The notes: generated by a model from the sequence alone, not told the origin. Shown: positions 1 to 9,740, numbered from the stretch's first letter. The stretch is DNA of 64,000 bases from Bacteroidales bacterium (GCA_023229525.1 JALNZC010000016.1:21563-85562), one strand, 5' to 3'. Numbers and translations are program-made.

Positions 1-1
1 G

Positions 2-619
2 CCGGCAGGCGCCGAAGGTTACTGGCAGTTTATGAAAGTCACCGGACAGAAGTACGGACTTGAGATCAACGAATTTGTCGATGAACGCTATAACATGCAA
101 AAAGCCACTGAAGCCGCATGTACCTATTTCAAAGATGCATATCATACTTTTAAAAACTATACAGTGACTGCAGCATCATATAACCGCGGGATGGACGGTG
201 TAGGCAAAGCCATCGAAAAGCAATACGCGCACGGTTTTTATGATCTCTTCCTGAACGAAGAGACATCCCGCTACATTTACCGGATTCTGGCCATCAAGGA
301 AGTTTATAATCATCCGGTCAGATATGGATTTTATTTGCGCGAACGCGACTTTTATCCCCCGATACCTACGCGGAATATGACAATTGACAGCGCCATAACC
401 AACCTCCCAACATTTGCTCAAAAGATATCGGTCAGTTACCGTGTTTTACGTGAGTTGAATCCCTGGATCCAAAATTATTCCCTTCCCAATAAATCCAGAA
501 AAACCTATACTTTTATTGTCCCCATGGAGGGCGCTCTGAATACTGATATGTTACTGAAAAAAATCCCCGCCAGCAAGACTTTTTTTCATGACACCCTGAA
601 ATTGAATGAAATTAACTAA
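2..619 (+). CDS. lytic transglycosylase, C-terminal part (5' end outside window)
   Basis: The reading frame is open from base 2, so the gene starts before the window; the first internal Met (base 32) is not the start. The visible residues GYWQFM..TG..YGL.IN..VDER.....T.AA are the end of an SLT/MltD-type catalytic domain, which cleaves the glycan strands of peptidoglycan in the periplasm. The catalytic Glu would lie upstream and cannot be checked. The segment after it (ISVSYRVLRELNPWI and following) resembles a degenerate LysM-type wall-binding unit. The stop lies 23 bases before uvrA on the same strand. The family call is firm; the exact MltD-like subtype is not. Confidence 0.85.
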   Translation, partial: PAGAEGYWQFMKVTGQKYGLEINEFVDERYNMQKATEAACTYFKDAYHTFKNYTVTAASYNRGMDGVGKAIEKQYAHGFYDLFLNEETSRYIYRILAIKEVYNHPVRYGFYLRERDFYPPIPTRNMTIDSAITNLPTFAQKISVSYRVLRELNPWIQNYSLPNKSRKTYTFIVPMEGALNTDMLLKKIPASKTFFHDTLKLNEIN

Positions 620-642
620 AATCACCGATTTTCACTACGACT

Positions 643-3459
643 GTGGAAGAGAATTTGGAAGTCTTTGGAGCCAGGGTACATAACCTGAAAAATATTGATG
701 TTGTTATCCCGCGTAACAAACTGGTGGTTTTTACCGGTTTGAGCGGAAGTGGCAAATCATCCCTGGCTTTTGATACGATTTATGCCGAAGGACAGCGTAG
801 GTATATGGAGACGTTTTCTGCTTACGCGCGTCAGTTTATTGGTAACCTTGAACGACCAGATGTTGATAAAATAAATGGTCTGAGCCCGGTAATAGCGATT
901 GAACAGAAATCGACCAACCGAAATCCGCGTTCCACGGTCGGGACAATCACGGAGATATATGATTTTATGAGATTGCTCTATGCCCGGGTCGCCGATGCTT
1001 TTTCATACACGACTGGCGAAAGGATGGTAAGGTACAGCGAGCAGCAGATCGTGGAACTTATCCTCACGGGTTATACGGATAGAACAATTCTGGTGCTTGC
1101 ACCTGTAGTAAAAGGAAGAAAAGGACATTACCGGGAACTCTTTGAGCAAATCCGGAAACAAGGATTCCTCCGTGTCAGGATAGATGGTGAAGTAAGGGAA
1201 ATCGCGCATGGGTTACAGGTAGACCGATATAAGATCCATGACATTGAAATCATTATCGACCAGATTAACGTAGGTGAGACATCGAAAAACCGTTTGGTCA
1301 ACTCTATCAACCTTGCCATGCGACAAGGTAAAGATGTATTAATGGTACTGGATGTGGGTTCGGGTTCTGTCAGGCATTTCAGCCGCAAACTTATGTGTCC
1401 GACCTCCGGAATTTCTTATGATGAACCGGAACCCAATACCTTTTCATTCAATTCACCATATGGTGCCTGTCCGAAATGCAATGGTCTGGGTACTATCTCG
1501 GAAATCGATATCAACAAGATCATTCCTGACCGCACAAAGACAATTAAAAAGGGAGGTATTGTCCCGGTCGGTGAGTATAAAAACTCCTGGATCTTCAAGC
1601 AGATAGAAGCGATCGGCGAGAAATACGGATTTGATCTGAATACACCGATCGGGGAGATTCCGGAGCAAGCGATCAATATGATATTATATGGTTCCGACGA
1701 AGTTTTCAGGGTGAAAAACGATTATCTCGGAGTTACATCCTCCTATTCGCTAAACTTTGAAGGAATAATCAGTTTTATTAATTCACAACATGCCGAATCG
1801 GCGCCTGCCGGAATTATGAAGTGGGTGAGCAGTTTCATGAATAAAATGCCGTGTCCCGAATGTGATGGGGCACGGTTGAAAAAAGAATCGTTGTACTTCC
1901 GTATAGATGGGAAAAATATATCAGAACTGGCGGAAATTGACCTGATAAACCTTTCCGTGTGGTTTGACCGGTTGGATAAAACGTTGGACGACCGTAAACG
2001 GATTGTTGCATATGAGATTATCCGGGAGATACGCAACCGTATCCAGTTTTTACTGGATGTCGGCATTGGTTATCTTACGTTAAACCGGCCTGCAAGAAGC
2101 CTTTCGGGAGGGGAAAGCCAGCGTATCCGTCTTGCGACCCAGATCGGATCTCAGCTGGTTGGCGTGCTTTATATCCTGGATGAACCGAGTATCGGATTGC
2201 ATCAACATGACAACCTTCGTCTTATCAATGCATTAAAACGTCTGCGGGATACCGGAAATTCAGTCATCGTGGTTGAACATGACCAGGAGACCATTCTTGC
2301 TGCCGATTACGTGATCGATATAGGACCTGGCGCAGGATTACACGGCGGACGCATCGTCGCTCATGGAACACCTGCTGAAATCATGCAAAATGGTCATTTG
2401 ACCGGACTTTATCTGAGTGGAAAACGGAAAATCAAAATCCCATCGGAACGACGCAAAGGCAACGGAAAATATTTGACCTTGAAAGGTGCAACAGGCAATA
2501 ATCTCAAGCATGTAGACCTGCATCTCCCGCTTGGAAATCTGATTTGTATCACCGGATTATCCGGAAGTGGAAAATCATCATTGATCAATGAGACGCTTTA
2601 TCCGATTCTCAGTCAGCACTTTTATAGATCGGATAAAAAACCACTCCCTTATGTTTCATTGGATGGAATCCGGAATATCGATAAGGTAATCGAAATTGAC
2701 CAATCCCCTATTGGACGGACTCCCCGATCCAACCCCGGCACTTATACGAAGGTCTTTGATGAAATCAGGAAACTCTTCGCCGGACTGCCGGAATCAAAAA
2801 TACGCGGTTATCTTCCAGGCCGGTTTTCATTTAATGTAAAGGGAGGCCGATGCGAAACATGTAAAGGCGCTGGTTTAAGGGTGATTGAAATGAATTTCTT
2901 GCCCGATGTCTATGTGCTCTGTGAGAATTGTCACGGAAACCGTTACAATCGTGAAACCCTGGAGGTCCGGTACAAGGGTAAATCAATAAATGACATACTT
3001 AATTTGACCATTGAGCAGGCGGTTGATTTTTTTGAAAATATTCCGTTCATCATCCATAAAATTGCTACACTCCATGAAGTTGGTCTGGGTTATATTACCC
3101 TGGGACAGCAATCAACGACACTGTCGGGAGGAGAGGCCCAGCGGGTGAAACTGGCTGCTGAATTATCGAAAACCGATACCGGAAATACCTTGTATATTCT
3201 TGATGAACCCACAACCGGCCTGCATTTTGAGGATGTGAAGGTATTGCTTTGTGTACTGAATAAACTGGTCGGTAAGGGAAATACAGTCCTGGTGATTGAA
3301 CACAATCTGGAAGTAATCAAAGTGGCGGATTTTATTATTGACCTCGGCCCGGAAGGTGGACAGGCAGGAGGGGAAATTATTGTCCAGGGAACGCCGGAAA
3401 AAGTTGCAAAGCATCCGACCAGTTTTACTGCACAGCACCTTCGAACCATGTTGCAATGA
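643..3459 (+). CDS. uvrA: excinuclease ABC subunit A (UvrA)
   Basis: Damage-recognition ATPase of nucleotide excision repair, acting with UvrB and UvrC in the cytoplasm. The 938 residues match the usual UvrA length. Two ABC modules are visible: Walker A GLSGSGKSS at about 32-40 and again in the second half, and signatures LSGGESQRIRLA and LSGGEAQRVKLA. The zinc module CETCKGAG...CENCHGN is complete in the C-terminal half. In the N-terminal zinc module the first pair reads CPTSG, so the second cysteine is Ser, while the later pair CPKCNGLG is intact; this may be a lineage feature. The start is GTG at 643; no closer in-frame ATG fits the conserved N-terminus. Confidence 0.97.
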   Translation: MEENLEVFGARVHNLKNIDVVIPRNKLVVFTGLSGSGKSSLAFDTIYAEGQRRYMETFSAYARQFIGNLERPDVDKINGLSPVIAIEQKSTNRNPRSTVGTITEIYDFMRLLYARVADAFSYTTGERMVRYSEQQIVELILTGYTDRTILVLAPVVKGRKGHYRELFEQIRKQGFLRVRIDGEVREIAHGLQVDRYKIHDIEIIIDQINVGETSKNRLVNSINLAMRQGKDVLMVLDVGSGSVRHFSRKLMCPTSGISYDEPEPNTFSFNSPYGACPKCNGLGTISEIDINKIIPDRTKTIKKGGIVPVGEYKNSWIFKQIEAIGEKYGFDLNTPIGEIPEQAINMILYGSDEVFRVKNDYLGVTSSYSLNFEGIISFINSQHAESAPAGIMKWVSSFMNKMPCPECDGARLKKESLYFRIDGKNISELAEIDLINLSVWFDRLDKTLDDRKRIVAYEIIREIRNRIQFLLDVGIGYLTLNRPARSLSGGESQRIRLATQIGSQLVGVLYILDEPSIGLHQHDNLRLINALKRLRDTGNSVIVVEHDQETILAADYVIDIGPGAGLHGGRIVAHGTPAEIMQNGHLTGLYLSGKRKIKIPSERRKGNGKYLTLKGATGNNLKHVDLHLPLGNLICITGLSGSGKSSLINETLYPILSQHFYRSDKKPLPYVSLDGIRNIDKVIEIDQSPIGRTPRSNPGTYTKVFDEIRKLFAGLPESKIRGYLPGRFSFNVKGGRCETCKGAGLRVIEMNFLPDVYVLCENCHGNRYNRETLEVRYKGKSINDILNLTIEQAVDFFENIPFIIHKIATLHEVGLGYITLGQQSTTLSGGEAQRVKLAAELSKTDTGNTLYILDEPTTGLHFEDVKVLLCVLNKLVGKGNTVLVIEHNLEVIKVADFIIDLGPEGGQAGGEIIVQGTPEKVAKHPTSFTAQHLRTMLQ

Positions 3460-3500
3460 TCACCGGATACGAAAATGAAGTGCGATGTTAAATTAAAACG

Positions 3501-3530
3501 TTGACCTGTCTTCTCTTTTCCCTATTTTTG
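3501..3530 (+). promoter_or_regulatory. candidate Bacteroidota-type promoter for the LOG-family gene
   Basis: A TATTTTTG box (3523-3530) matches the phylum -7 consensus TAnnTTTG. A TTGA (3501-3504) lies 18 bases upstream, near the usual spacing of the -33 element. The gene begins at 3617, giving an inferred leader of about 80 bases that is rich in GTTTGT. This is a sequence match only. Confidence 0.45.
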
Positions 3531-3616
3531 ATCCTTATTTGTTTGTGTTTGTGTTTATGATGTTTGATTTGTTATCCCCACATTCGGAAACTTAACTTAA
3601 ACGCTCAGCTTTTATT

Positions 3617-4327
3617 ATGGAACCATCAGATTTTGGCTACATTAAGGAATCCATTCAACCGAAAACCTGGTCGGAAACAATCAGTTTTGACACTTGGGAA
3701 ATTTTCAAGGTAATGTCAGAAATGGTGGAAGGTTTCGAAAAACTCGGCAAGATCGGGCCATGTGTTTCCGTTTTCGGGTCAGCACGCACTAAAGAGAGCT
3801 CACGATATTATAAACTAACCGAGGAGATTGCCTATCTCCTGACCAAAGCAGGATTCGGCATCATCACGGGCGGTGGTCCTGGAATCATGGAAGCTGGCAA
3901 TAAAGGCGCACATTTTGCGGGTGGAAAATCGGTCGGATTAAACATAAACCTTCCCTTTGAACAAAACCCAAATCCGTTTATCGACCGGACAAAACTTCTC
4001 AACTTTAATTTTTTCTATGTTCGTAAGACCATGTTCATGCGATATTCGATGGGATTCGTGGCTATGCCCGGTGGGTTTGGCACCCTCGATGAACTCACCG
4101 AGGCCATTACCTTGATTCAAACCCATAAACTGGTGAGATTCCCCATTGTTTTAGTGGTAAAAGAATATTGGGAAGGACTAATAAACTGGCTCAAAAACAC
4201 AGTAATTGTAGAGCAAAACATTAAAGCTGAAGACCTGGAAATATTCAAAGTGGTGGATACTGCTGAAGAAGTTGTAAAAGTGATCACCGAGTTTTACAAA
4301 ACATATGCCCTGAAACCCAACTTCTGA
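3617..4327 (+). CDS. LOG family protein (TIGR00730, nucleotide 5'-monophosphate phosphoribohydrolase type)
   Basis: Cytosolic Rossmann-fold protein of the LOG/lysine-decarboxylase-like family. Characterised members cleave the N-glycosidic bond of nucleoside 5'-monophosphates (cytokinin-riboside monophosphates or AMP-like substrates). Both signature motifs are present: GGGPGIMEA at residues 85-93 and PGGFGTLDE at 151-159, the latter carrying the catalytic Glu. The 236 residues fit the longer TIGR00730 bacterial form. The gene stands alone between uvrA and the rsfS operon, with its own candidate promoter. The substrate in this organism is unknown, and the old name lysine decarboxylase should not be used. 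Confidence 0.9.
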   Translation: MEPSDFGYIKESIQPKTWSETISFDTWEIFKVMSEMVEGFEKLGKIGPCVSVFGSARTKESSRYYKLTEEIAYLLTKAGFGIITGGGPGIMEAGNKGAHFAGGKSVGLNINLPFEQNPNPFIDRTKLLNFNFFYVRKTMFMRYSMGFVAMPGGFGTLDELTEAITLIQTHKLVRFPIVLVVKEYWEGLINWLKNTVIVEQNIKAEDLEIFKVVDTAEEVVKVITEFYKTYALKPNF

Positions 4328-4345
4328 AAGAAAGGTTTAATTGAT

Positions 4346-4353
4346 TATTTTTG
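4346..4353 (+). promoter_or_regulatory. candidate -7 box upstream of rsfS
   Basis: TATTTTTG matches TAnnTTTG and lies 17 bases before the rsfS start. The expected -33 position (4323-4326) holds TCTG, only a partial match. It could drive the rsfS-ftsH-LUD-cdsA-psd unit. Confidence 0.4.
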
Positions 4354-4370
4354 TATCCAAATCTCCCTGA

Positions 4371-4748
4371 ATGCCAAAGAGAAAGACAAAAAGTCCGCAA
4401 GAGATTCTTATTGAATCAATTGTTGATGCCATGACCAACAAAAGAGCAAAACAGCCTGTCATTCTTGATCTTTCGACATTCAATGGGACAGTTTGTGATG
4501 CATTCGTCATCTGTCATGGGACTTCCCGGACACAGGTTGAAGCAATTGCAGATCATGTAATGGAAGAAGTGAAGAAAAAAACCGGATTGAATTTCTGGCA
4601 CAAGGAAGGGTTTGAAAATGCGGAATGGATTTTGATCGACTATGGCGACGTCGTCGTCCACATTTTTCAGGAAGATAAGCGTAAATTCTATAATCTGGAG
4701 CAGTTATGGGCCGATGCAAAGATCACCCGGTTTGACTCACCGGATTAG
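4371..4748 (+). CDS. rsfS: ribosome silencing factor RsfS
   Basis: Binds ribosomal protein uL14 on the 50S subunit and blocks subunit joining when nutrients are short. The 125 residues match the RsfS/Iojap/YbeB family. Typical segments are visible: DAFVICHGTSRTQVEAIADHV (split here as DAFVICHGTS and RTQVEAIADHV), then WHKEGFENAEWILIDYGD and VVHIFQEDKRKFYNLEQLW. It is the first gene of a same-strand group with ftsH, LUD, cdsA and psd, an order common in Bacteroidota. The gap to ftsH is 33 bases. Confidence 0.96.
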   Translation: MPKRKTKSPQEILIESIVDAMTNKRAKQPVILDLSTFNGTVCDAFVICHGTSRTQVEAIADHVMEEVKKKTGLNFWHKEGFENAEWILIDYGDVVVHIFQEDKRKFYNLEQLWADAKITRFDSPD

Positions 4749-4781
4749 ACACACTTAACGTATTAATCGGAATCAGACAGA

Positions 4782-6866
4782 ATGGCAGAAAAAGGAAAGA
4801 ATTTCATACCTCCGAAAGGCAAAAGGCCTAAATTTAGTTTTTACTGGATTTATGCCATTTTAGCCATTGTTTTCATAGCGATCCAGTACTTTAATTATAC
4901 CAACCCTGTTAAAGAAGTTACCTGGCCACGACTTGAAGAGATGTTGCTAAAACAGGATGTTGACAAGATTGTTATTGTAAATAAGGAAAAAGCAGAAGTA
5001 TATATCAAGAAAACAAAGCTGTTGAGTGATACTGCTTATAAGGATTTTACAAAACGCAGTTTTGGTTCATCCGCCATCGGTAATAATCCTCAATTTTTTT
5101 ATCAGATCGGCTCAGAGGAAATTTTTCATGGATTACTCAAGGATACCCGCGATTCTGCGGTGACAAAGATGAGGCGCGACAGTGTCCCTGCTTCAAAAAT
5201 AATGGAATTCCAGAAACAATATCCCTATCCACCGGGAAGTGAGACCCGGAAAGATCTTTTTGGAGACATCTTTGGATACTTGTTGCCAATTATCATACTT
5301 ATTGGCGCCTGGTTCCTTATCATGCGGTTCATGAGTAAAGGGGGCGGAGGAGGTGGCCAGATATTCAACATCGGCAAATCCAAGGCCCAGCTTTTTGATA
5401 AAGATACCAGTGTTAGCGTCACCTTTAACGACGTTGCCGGCTTGGAAGAAGCTAAAGTTGAAATCATGGAAATCGTTGATTTCCTGAAAAATCCATCGAA
5501 ATATACAAACCTGGGTGGAAAAATCCCAAAAGGTGCATTGTTGGTTGGCCCTCCTGGAACGGGGAAAACATTGCTGGCCAAAGCAGTTGCCGGAGAAGCA
5601 AAAGTGCCCTTCTTTTCAATTTCGGGATCCGATTTTGTTGAGATGTTTGTCGGAGTGGGCGCTTCACGTGTACGTGACCTTTTCCGTCAGGCTAAAGAAA
5701 AAGCACCCTGTATTATCTTCATCGATGAAATTGATGCTATTGGCCGTGCCAGGGGGCGCAATGCCATCACCGGAGCAAACGATGAGCGTGAAAATACATT
5801 GAATCAGTTACTTACCGAAATGGACGGCTTTGGTACAAATGCGGGAGTCATCATTCTGGCTGCCACAAACCGTGCCGATATCCTCGACCGGGCATTAATG
5901 CGTGCGGGCCGGTTTGACCGACAGATTCATGTGGAACTCCCGGACCTGGAAGAGCGTAAAGCGATTTTCAAGGTTCACCTGAAACCACTAAAGCTTGATT
6001 CCGGGCTCGACGTTGATTTTCTGGCTAAACAGACACCTGGATTTTCCGGCGCCGATATTGCAAACGTTTGTAACGAGTCGGCACTGATCGCTGCCCGTAA
6101 AAATAAAATCATCATTGAAAAACAGGATTTTCTTGATGCCATTGATCGTATCATCGGCGGGTTGGAAAAGCGGAATAAAATCATCTCGATTCACGAAAAG
6201 AAAGTGATTGCTTACCATGAATCAGGACATGCTTCGGTGAGCTGGTTACTCCAATATGCACATCCATTGGTAAAAGTAACCATCGTCCCCCGTGGAAAAG
6301 CATTGGGCGCTGCATGGTACCTTCCCGAAGAAAGACAAATCACGACCTACGAACAAATGTTTGATGAGATTACTTCTGCGGTCGGAGGCCGGGCATCCGA
6401 GGAGATTTTCTTTGGGAAAGTCTCGACCGGAGCGCTTAACGATCTCGAAAAGGTTACTAAACAAGCCTATGCAATGGTTGTTTATTTTGGTCTGAATAAA
6501 GCCATCGGTAATATCAGTTATTATGATTCTACCGGACAAAATGAATATGCATTCCAGAAGCCCTATAGTGAAAAAACTGCGGAAACTATCGATCACGAAG
6601 TGCGGGCCATTGTGGAAGAAGCCTATGAACGCGCCAAGAAATTACTCACTGAGAACAAGGAAAAACTTGAACGGTTAGCCAGTCTGTTACTCGAGCGGGA
6701 AGTTATATTCCGCGAAGATCTTGAAGAGATTTTCGGCAAACGGCCTTGGGAAACTGAGGAAGAAAAAAAATTGTTTTCGGTAACGGTTGAAGAGCCTAAA
6801 ATCCTGCCTGGAACAAATCCTGATGGGCCAGCTAATCCTGATCCCACTCAAAAAAAATTAAGCTGA
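4782..6866 (+). CDS. ftsH: ATP-dependent zinc metalloprotease FtsH
   Basis: Membrane-anchored AAA+ protease that removes misfolded membrane proteins and some short-lived regulators. Two membrane helices lie at about residues 21-37 and 161-181, with a periplasmic segment between them. A glycine run follows the second. The AAA module has Walker A GPPGTGKT (256-263), Walker B IIFIDEID (311-318) and an SRH region ending GRFDR. The zinc site HESGH lies at 479-483. The 694-residue length and the Pro/Gly-rich tail are usual for the phylum. It sits inside the rsfS-psd group, 9 bases before the LUD gene. Confidence 0.97.
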   Translation: MAEKGKNFIPPKGKRPKFSFYWIYAILAIVFIAIQYFNYTNPVKEVTWPRLEEMLLKQDVDKIVIVNKEKAEVYIKKTKLLSDTAYKDFTKRSFGSSAIGNNPQFFYQIGSEEIFHGLLKDTRDSAVTKMRRDSVPASKIMEFQKQYPYPPGSETRKDLFGDIFGYLLPIIILIGAWFLIMRFMSKGGGGGGQIFNIGKSKAQLFDKDTSVSVTFNDVAGLEEAKVEIMEIVDFLKNPSKYTNLGGKIPKGALLVGPPGTGKTLLAKAVAGEAKVPFFSISGSDFVEMFVGVGASRVRDLFRQAKEKAPCIIFIDEIDAIGRARGRNAITGANDERENTLNQLLTEMDGFGTNAGVIILAATNRADILDRALMRAGRFDRQIHVELPDLEERKAIFKVHLKPLKLDSGLDVDFLAKQTPGFSGADIANVCNESALIAARKNKIIIEKQDFLDAIDRIIGGLEKRNKIISIHEKKVIAYHESGHASVSWLLQYAHPLVKVTIVPRGKALGAAWYLPEERQITTYEQMFDEITSAVGGRASEEIFFGKVSTGALNDLEKVTKQAYAMVVYFGLNKAIGNISYYDSTGQNEYAFQKPYSEKTAETIDHEVRAIVEEAYERAKKLLTENKEKLERLASLLLEREVIFREDLEEIFGKRPWETEEEKKLFSVTVEEPKILPGTNPDGPANPDPTQKKLS

Positions 6867-6875
6867 CCCCACACC

Positions 6876-7532
6876 ATGGAAGAAAGCACCGCCAGGGAGA
6901 AAATTCTTAAAAAAGTCAGGGATGCCCTGATAGAAAAAACGGAAGCCCCCTACCCCATTGTCGATCAGGAAATTTCTGTGTATAAAGAGCTCACGGAACC
7001 CCTGGATATCACTTTTGCAGAAGCTTTGGTCAAAGCTGCGGGAAAGTTTGTTTATTGTGAAAGTGAAGATGAGTTCATTGGGAACCTGAAATCGTTTATC
7101 CTTGAAAAAGACTGGGGTGTCCTTTTCTGCAAAGACCCGAAAATCCAACATTTACTCAAGCAAGGTGGTGTTCCTTATGAATCCCACAATGAAACTTTTC
7201 TGGAAGCTCGTATTGGAATAACCCGTTGCGAATACCTCATCGCAAGGTTAGGGACAGTGATGGTTTCTACCCGATTAAGTCCGGGACGAAAAATAACAGT
7301 CTATCCTGAGATCCATTTGATCCTGGGATATACCTGTCAGCTGGTTCCTGATCTGAAACAGGCCTTGGTTAACATCAAGAAAAAGTATAAAGATCATTAC
7401 CCATCCATGGTTTCACTAATCACTGGTCCGAGTAGAACGGCCGATATCGAGAAAACTCTGGTGATGGGAGCTCATGGTCCCAAAGAATTTTATGTTTTTT
7501 TAATTGATGACGCCCGGTCCGTCAATCTATAA
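6876..7532 (+). CDS. LUD domain protein (LutC/YkgG family)
   Basis: Cytosolic protein of 218 residues with the LUD fold found in LutC and YkgG, which belong to lactate-oxidising complexes. Recognisable parts are TRCEYLIARLGTVMVSTR and the C-terminal TGPSRTADIEKTLVMGAHGP, with the SRTADIE..L..G.HGP signature of the family. No lutA or lutB gene is beside it. In Bacteroidota this single LUD gene regularly sits between ftsH and cdsA, so a direct role in lactate use is uncertain. It is 8 bases from cdsA and almost certainly co-transcribed. Confidence 0.88.
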   Translation: MEESTAREKILKKVRDALIEKTEAPYPIVDQEISVYKELTEPLDITFAEALVKAAGKFVYCESEDEFIGNLKSFILEKDWGVLFCKDPKIQHLLKQGGVPYESHNETFLEARIGITRCEYLIARLGTVMVSTRLSPGRKITVYPEIHLILGYTCQLVPDLKQALVNIKKKYKDHYPSMVSLITGPSRTADIEKTLVMGAHGPKEFYVFLIDDARSVNL

Positions 7533-7540
7533 TATTTCCG

Positions 7541-8389
7541 ATGAGTAATTTCTGGATGCGTACGATTACTGGATTATCTATGGTATTTATCCTTCTTGCT
7601 TCTCTGTATTTCAGTGGATGGATTTTTGCCGGGATATTTCTTTTTATTGTAATCCTTGGTCTTTGGGAATTCTATGGACTTATTACCAGCGAAACATGTC
7701 AACCTCAGAAATATTATGGCACTTTAGCCGGAACAATTTTGTACATCGTAAGTACTTTGGTGTATTTCAGGCTATACGGTCTTATTGACAAATTATGGAT
7801 TATCTTCATCCCATTTCTTCTCCTGATCCCATTATTCTTTCTCACCTTCATCAGTGAGATATACCGGAAAAAATCCAATCCGCTGATAAACATTGCCACA
7901 ACCGCACTTGGTTTTTTATACATCGCGTTGCCCCTCTCATTCCTCAATGCATTCAGTGGCCCGGATGTCATTCGGATTCACGGGTTACCCGTTATTTTGG
8001 TCGGATATTTTTCCCTCACCTGGATTTATGATACAGGCGCCTATTTATATGGGAAACAGTTCGGAAAACATAAATTTTTTGAACGGATTTCACCTAAAAA
8101 AACCTGGGAAGGTACAATTGCCGGAGTAGCCATAACCTATCTTGCAGCTTCAGGGTTTTTATTCCTGGTCAAGGGGATCATTGCTGTTGACTGGTTGGTA
8201 TTGGCTACATTGGTTATAATTTTCGGTACCCATGGCGATCTGGTCGAATCACTAATAAAACGCAGTTTGAATATCAAGGATTCGGGAAAGATACTTCCCG
8301 GTCATGGAGGTATATTAGATCGATTTGATACTATTTTACTTTCAGCTCCTTTTGTATTTTTGTATTTTTTTTTACGAAACACCTTTTAA
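7541..8389 (+). CDS. cdsA: phosphatidate cytidylyltransferase
   Basis: Integral inner-membrane enzyme that makes CDP-diacylglycerol from phosphatidate and CTP, the branch point of phospholipid synthesis. The 282 residues contain about eight hydrophobic helices. The family signature is present near the C-terminus: SLIKRSLNIKDSGK followed by PGHGGILDRFD, with the metal-binding Asp residues. ISPKKTWEGTIAG in the middle is also typical. It is followed after 3 bases by psd, so two steps of phospholipid synthesis are adjacent; phosphatidylserine synthase is not in the window. Confidence 0.96.
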   Translation: MSNFWMRTITGLSMVFILLASLYFSGWIFAGIFLFIVILGLWEFYGLITSETCQPQKYYGTLAGTILYIVSTLVYFRLYGLIDKLWIIFIPFLLLIPLFFLTFISEIYRKKSNPLINIATTALGFLYIALPLSFLNAFSGPDVIRIHGLPVILVGYFSLTWIYDTGAYLYGKQFGKHKFFERISPKKTWEGTIAGVAITYLAASGFLFLVKGIIAVDWLVLATLVIIFGTHGDLVESLIKRSLNIKDSGKILPGHGGILDRFDTILLSAPFVFLYFFLRNTF

Positions 8390-8392
8390 CGG

Positions 8393-9052
8393 ATGACCAT
8401 TCACAAAGAAGGATATAAGACAATCATTATCGTCTTTCTATTCGTTACTGCAGTATTATTGGCATTCAATCATATCTTTCCTTTGCAAACATGGCTCCAC
8501 TGGGTGCTTTACGCATCAGGACTCTGGTTTTTCATTATGATTGTTCGCTTTTTCCGTTCCCCGATCCGGACCACCAATACCGGTGAGAACGTCATTTTAT
8601 GTCCTGCAGATGGGAAAATAGTAGTAATAGAGCGGACCATCGAACCCGAGTATCTAAAAGATGAGCGAATACAGGTCTCCATTTTCATGTCGGCTACCAA
8701 CGTTCATGTTAACTGGTTTCCTATTGGCGGAGAAATAGTTTATTATTATTACCATCCGGGATTGCATATGGTGGCATTTAATCCCAAAGCCTCACTGGAG
8801 AATGAAAGAGCCACCACAGTAATTGAAACATCCGACAAAAGGAAAATCCTGGTACGCCAGATCGCAGGGGCCATGGCCCGGAGAATTAAATGTTATCCAA
8901 AGGTTGGCGAACCTGTTACCCAGGGTGAAGAGCTTGGATTTATCAAATTCGGATCGCGTGTCGATCTTTTCCTGCCGGTCGACACTAAACTTGAGATTTC
9001 TTTGAATCAAAAAGTCACCGGGAAACAAACCATCATCGGCCGGTTGGCCTGA
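8393..9052 (+). CDS. psd: phosphatidylserine decarboxylase (short type)
   Basis: Converts phosphatidylserine to phosphatidylethanolamine at the membrane. The 219 residues match the short PSD family. One or two hydrophobic helices occupy residues 11-52. The self-cleavage site that yields the pyruvoyl group is the GS pair in IKFGSRVDLFLP (G187-S188). Other conserved pieces are CPADGKIV and FMSATNVHVNWFP. It ends the rsfS-psd group and its stop is separated by a single base from the stop of the convergent DUF2461 gene. Confidence 0.95.
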   Translation: MTIHKEGYKTIIIVFLFVTAVLLAFNHIFPLQTWLHWVLYASGLWFFIMIVRFFRSPIRTTNTGENVILCPADGKIVVIERTIEPEYLKDERIQVSIFMSATNVHVNWFPIGGEIVYYYYHPGLHMVAFNPKASLENERATTVIETSDKRKILVRQIAGAMARRIKCYPKVGEPVTQGEELGFIKFGSRVDLFLPVDTKLEISLNQKVTGKQTIIGRLA

Positions 9053-9053
9053 T

Positions 9054-9740
9054 TCAGTCTTCAAGCGCCCTGCGTAAAAACCGGTTAAAGGGCTGTATTG
9101 TCTGAAAGACCTTTAATACCAATTCATTAAAATCTTCCTTGTAAATGCTTGCTTGACTTAGCGGGTAAGACAGGATAAAATGCTTGTTTTTCAAAAGGTC
9201 TATCTCCGGAAAATCTTTGGGGAAATCTTTGGGAGCTAATTTTGCCTTATCTATTTTGTCCAATCCCTGAAAATATTTTTTCAGCTTTTTATCATCCAAT
9301 ATTGTCTGGAATTCAGCGACATTATAATAAATCTCCTTGCGTATTTTTTTCAGGGCATCGGGTTCGGGCATATAAACACCGGCAGAAAGGAATGATTCAT
9401 CGGGCTGAAGGTGAATATAGTATCCCGGTCCAAAGCTTTTCCGTCCGGAGGGCGTAATCCATGCCCCCATATTTATTTTATAGGGTGATTTATCCTTGGA
9501 AAAACGTATATCGCGAAAAATCCGGAACATACAGTCTTTCGCTTCCACAAAGCGGACGGCCGGATCATATTTGGCTATCCCGGGAATGACAGTAGTGACA
9601 AAAGATTCGACTTCTATTTTTGCCTCCTCATAAAGGGTTTTATGCTGCTGAAACCATTGACGATCGTTATTTTCCTTCAGCCGCTCTAAAAAATCAAATA
9701 CGTTTTTTTTCATCTGTGAATTTTTTAATGAATTGAACAT
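9054..9740 (-). CDS. DUF2461 family protein (TIGR02453)
   Basis: Protein of 228 residues matching the DUF2461/TIGR02453 family, whose function is not established. Family landmarks are FLERLKENNDRQWFQQHK near the N-terminus, FRDIRFSKDKSPYK, and GYYIHLQPDESFLSAGVYMP. No signal peptide is evident, so it is probably cytosolic. The chosen ATG at 9740 has an AGAGGAAG stretch about 9 bases upstream, unusual in a genome with few Shine-Dalgarno sites; a second Met nine codons in is an alternative. It is convergent with psd with only one base between stops. Confidence 0.88.
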   Translation of the reverse strand: MFNSLKNSQMKKNVFDFLERLKENNDRQWFQQHKTLYEEAKIEVESFVTTVIPGIAKYDPAVRFVEAKDCMFRIFRDIRFSKDKSPYKINMGAWITPSGRKSFGPGYYIHLQPDESFLSAGVYMPEPDALKKIRKEIYYNVAEFQTILDDKKLKKYFQGLDKIDKAKLAPKDFPKDFPEIDLLKNKHFILSYPLSQASIYKEDFNELVLKVFQTIQPFNRFLRRALED

